From NCBI RefSeq assembly GCF_034190915.1, contig NW_026947502.1, positions 5,440,785-5,504,784 of the forward strand: a stretch of 64,000 nt of DNA, written 5' to 3'. The notes beneath the pieces are model-generated. The model was not told where the DNA came from. It did not search any database and saw only the letters and a program-made list of their open reading frames with translations. A program made the translations under genes and the position numbers. This document shows, in pieces, positions 61,065-64,000 of the stretch (within the stretch, counting starts at the first letter, position 1; every line of letters starts with the position of its first letter). The DNA is from Cavia porcellus. Its lineage: Eukaryota; Chordata; Mammalia; Rodentia; Caviidae.

Positions 61065-63095
61065 CTACGAGAATAAACCAGGGTAGGTCAGCTGGGTCAC
61101 CTCTGTGAGGCGTGGCCGTGCCTTGATTCCCTGAGAGAATCATTTAGGGCTGTGTACACTCAGTGGTCAAGAAATGCCGAGGAATGATATTAAATCTGTG
61201 ACAAATGGTTTGCGGCTTACACTCCAGTTTAAAGATGGTGAGCGTAAAAATGGCATCATAAAGTCTAATGTTTTCTTTTCAAAGGCAGTGATTTTTGTAG
61301 CAGAATCAAACAATGACAATGGAACTCCAGTAACGTGAAGGTGTTTCTTTAGACTCACTTGATAATATTATTGTCTATGGTCCCAGAAAATGGTGGGGGG
61401 CAATTCAAAGTATTCAAAGAAATATTTGGATAGAAAAATAAGACTGACTACAACAAATGTTTACAGGCTTACCGTGAGGATACAGACTATTCTACTTTTG
61501 CTGGGCTTGATCAAGCCCAGAGCTAGGCAAACACTCTATCACTAAGCTACCTCCCAGCCCTAGATGTAATTTTTAAATAAAAGATTTCCACCGTGAATGC
61601 ATTTATTCCAACTGTAGCTGTCTCTGTCTATGAGACAGAGCCACGTAGAACTCATCATGCAGTACAAACGACTCTTATTCTAGGAAACTTTAAGGGTTAT
61701 TGATTTCTGCATGTGCCACACAATCTAGTGCTTAATTGCATGTGGCCCATATTGCATCCTGATCCTGGCTGGGGATACAAAAGCACTCAGAGCTCCTTGG
61801 AGGACAGAAACCAGTGTCACCTGGCCCAGGGCTGACTCAGAACTGCCGTCCAAATGAGAAGCAACCAGGTTCTTGAGGGACCTTACAGCCTGCTTGCACC
61901 CACAATCCAGCCTCTGGGAACCCACTCTAGGCAAGTCACTTCCGCCACATTCCAGGTTTCCTTTGGCTGCTTTCCACACCCAAACAGAGCTGTCTCTCCA
62001 CATTTGCTTTATGTCTCCAGCTTGAGACACAAATGCCCCCGGGGAGGAGAAGCCACACCAGAATTTGCAGGCATACAACATGAGCTCTTGAGAAGGCCAG
62101 GTTATAAGGAATGGCCATGTTTTAAGCAAAGGTGTCTCTTTGTTTTAAAAAGAGCTCCTGCTCTTGCATCCATTTCTTCAGCTTTCACCTCTGTCAGCAA
62201 AGTTGAGCTATGAGAAGTAGTTCCAGTGGCCAGTAAATATACTCTGAAGGTCACCATCTCAGCATTGGTCCTGCACCCCAAAGACAACAGAGTAGAGTAG
62301 AACAGGGTAGCTGCAGCTGCTGCTGGGTGAGACCTGCAGCACTGACATTAACCACCCAACTCTGCACCCCAGACCCAGTGCTCTGGCTGGGTGAGTTCTA
62401 ACAGGGACGAGGAGGAGTAGAGAAAAAATTAAATCACACCGGAGCCTGGAAGAAAAGAAAATCATCTTTCCCGTATTGCAACTGGATTTTTCTTTTTTCT
62501 AAAAATAAGGAGGGCAGTTCCCCTCCTCCCCATGCGTTATCCTCTTCCAAACACAGAGGTACATTCCAGAGACTGCAGAAAGCGGCTAATGGGTTTTTGG
62601 AATTTTAAAGAGCCAGCCATAGTAATTGAAGACTGAACTAGAACAGCATTGGTTCTTACAGCTATATGAATTTTTCCCTACTTATCTAGAACCAAATATT
62701 GCTCATGGGATAAGCACACATACTAAAAGTCTGTGTTCTTCCTTTTCCATGCCTCCTACACCAAATAAACTAAAAATAGTATGATCAAAATTCATTTTTG
62801 TTAATGTATAGGCATCAATTTCCTGGACTTGTGAAAAATACAAGTCACAAAATCTAGTGTTTCCTTTTCAATCTGAATAGTAATCTAAGGTCAATTGTGT
62901 CTTGTATTTTATTATTCACAGATGGCATCAAAATAAAATCCCCTCATTTCAATTGTTATTTTTGGCAAGTACCAAATCACTCCACTCGAGAGGTGCTTTC
63001 AGAATGCTGGCATAAACCAGTTAGTTTCCAAGTTGTCTGAGTTCAGACCTGCCATTCCTGGAGTTGGTTTTACATGGTTGTCATGAATGTTATTT
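61065..63095. other. unassigned intron with an ID fragment at 61497-61562
   Basis: A minus-strand ID fragment lies at 61497-61562 ('CCAGAGCTAGGCAAACACTC', 'CACTAAGCTACCTCCCAGCCC'). A minus-strand frame of 63 codons (61167-61358) is open, but I cannot place its peptide in a family. The remainder is AT-rich and repeat-poor. Confidence 0.5.
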
Positions 63096-63097
63096 GA

Positions 63098-63405
63098 ACC
63101 AGGCTGGTGGCACACACATGTAATGCCAGCACTGTGTGGGAGACTGAGGCAGGAAGATCATGAGTTCAAGCCCAACCACCAGGGCAACTCAGTGACTGAG
63201 TGAAACCCTTTCCCAAAATTTGTTGTTTTTTTTTTTTTAGGAACTGGGGATCAGACTCAGGACCTCATGTCTGCCAGGCAGGCGCTTATACCTGCTGAGT
63301 CAAATCTCCGGCCAGCCTGTCCCAAAATTAAAAAAGAACTAGGAATGTAGCTCAGTGTGAAAGTCCTGGGTTCAACCCTCAGCACATCCTACCCACAATT
63401 ATTTG
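63098..63405 (+). mobile_element. B1-ID dimer split by a nested ID insertion
   Basis: B1 half at 63098-63220 ('CCAGGCTGGTGGCACACACATG', 'GAGACTGAGGCAGGAAGATC') and ID half at 63331-63400 ('GAACTAGGAATGTAGCTCAGTG', 'GGGTTCAACCCTCAGCACA'), with the nested minus-strand element between them. Confidence 0.9.
63221..63319 (-). mobile_element. ID-type SINE nested in the B1-ID linker
   Basis: T-tract, then 'GGATCAGACTCAGGACCTCATG' and 'GCCAGGCAGGCGCTTATACC', up to 'CTCCGGCCAGCC'. It is flanked by TCCCAAAATT duplications (63211-63220 and 63320-63329). Confidence 0.92.
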
Positions 63406-63714
63406 AAGACAAGGAAATATGTGACTCAGTCAACTAATGAAATAATCCTAAGCAGCTTCTTTGTAAAACTGAGCGCTGTTTGGCCACCAGTAAGTAGGTC
63501 TGGTTTCATTTACACAGTGTCTTAGATGTCAACTTAAACTTGCAGTGACTGACAGCTCATTATATCTATAGTAGCAACAGCCTAAAATTCACAGCTCGAG
63601 TTTTAAGACAGTTCAGTCCACAAAGACGAATTAATATTGAGTCTAAATCAATTTTGATGATCTGTCTAATAACCAAATAGACAGTAGCTATTTGCCTAAC
63701 ACAAAACAATTACT

Positions 63715-63910
63715 AAGTGTCAGACACCATTTCTAACAGCTTCACTAACTCATAATCCTCAGTGTGCTACTCCAGGAGGAAGGCAATGGGTTTTCCATCA
63801 CGTGACAAATGCACAGGGTCACTGAGACCTTACCAAGTCCGCCAAGGGCATAAGCAGGTAAGTGGCAGAGCCGAGAGACTCTTAACTCCCATCTCCTCCT
63901 CAGCTGCCTC
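63715..63910 (-). mobile_element. MIR-like SINE, minus strand
   Basis: Reversed MIR order: 'CACCATTTCTAACAGCTTCACTAACTCATAATCCTCA', 'AGGTAAGTGGCAGAGCCGAGAG' and 'ACTCTTAACTCCCATC'. It contains a fortuitous plus-strand AAGCAG|GTAAGT motif. Confidence 0.75.
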
Positions 63911-64000
63911 TTGACCCTCAGCAAGAGTTTATCCTGCTAAACAGCTGTCCTTATGGGGGAAATACAGACAGAGCCAGTTTGGAGATCGGGGCCCCAAGTC

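Noticed and set aside
61167..61358. 63-codon minus-strand frame that might be a transposase-derived fragment
   Set aside because: A vague resemblance to hAT-derived proteins did not hold up when I read the other frames. No catalytic or zinc-finger residues are visible.
63853..63862. AAGCAG|GTAAGT donor or recursive-splice motif on plus
   Set aside because: It lies in a MIR-derived sequence, on the strand opposite to FSTL4, and has no pyrimidine tract.

Overview
The window is nuclear DNA of a placental mammal, almost certainly a rodent. It is saturated with interspersed repeats: 7SL-derived B1 monomers, tRNA-derived ID elements, fused B1-ID dimers, MIR/L2, decayed L1, many MaLR-type LTRs and one MER2 DNA transposon. 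There are no operons, no phage and no CRISPR. The ID copies carry a tail consensus close to 'GGTCATGAGTTCAATTCC' plus 'TGGTACC', and B1-ID dimers are frequent. That points to a non-murid rodent (squirrel-related or castorimorph clade). I cannot name the species from the sequence.

One real gene is recognised, FSTL4 (follistatin-like 4, also called SPIG1), on the minus strand. Its first coding exon lies at 60644-60779. It has a textbook acceptor, 10 nt of 5' leader, an ATG at 60769 and 42 codons covering the signal peptide and the start of the mature protein, followed by a GAG|GTACAG donor. To its right, up to the window end, is the intron leading back to a non-coding first exon that I do not see. 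To its left, the remaining 60.6 kb is a single very long intron; none of the later FSTL4 domains (Kazal-like, EF-hand, Ig) is visible.

Layout, left to right. 0-8.8 kb: antisense L1 pieces and a MaLR LTR-internal-LTR arrangement broken by another LTR. 9.6-13.4 kb: solo LTRs, a B1 and an unassigned tandemly duplicated element. 15.8-22.5 kb: MIR, B1, a nearly complete non-autonomous MaLR provirus with an internal 5 x 27 bp repeat, and another LTR. 22.5-33 kb: mostly unassigned intron with one MLT1-like LTR, plus several strong but unproven splice-flanked micro-exon candidates at 30.9-32.9 kb. 33-37.6 kb: antisense then sense L1 with dated SINE insertions. 38-50 kb: SINE-rich, with a 510 bp hexanucleotide array and B1-ID dimers whose linkers have become microsatellites. 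50-60 kb: LTRs, L2/MIR, MER2 and a candidate recursive splice site. 60.6-64 kb: the FSTL4 exon, MIRs and a nested SINE.

No previously undescribed biological system is evident. The observations most worth testing are the in-frame paired micro-exons at 31.4-32.1 kb, the recursive-splice motif at 55.7 kb and the minisatellite-bearing elements. Long open frames elsewhere are explained by simple repeats, by transposon remnants or by chance. All transposon names come from remembered consensus sequences, not from a database search.
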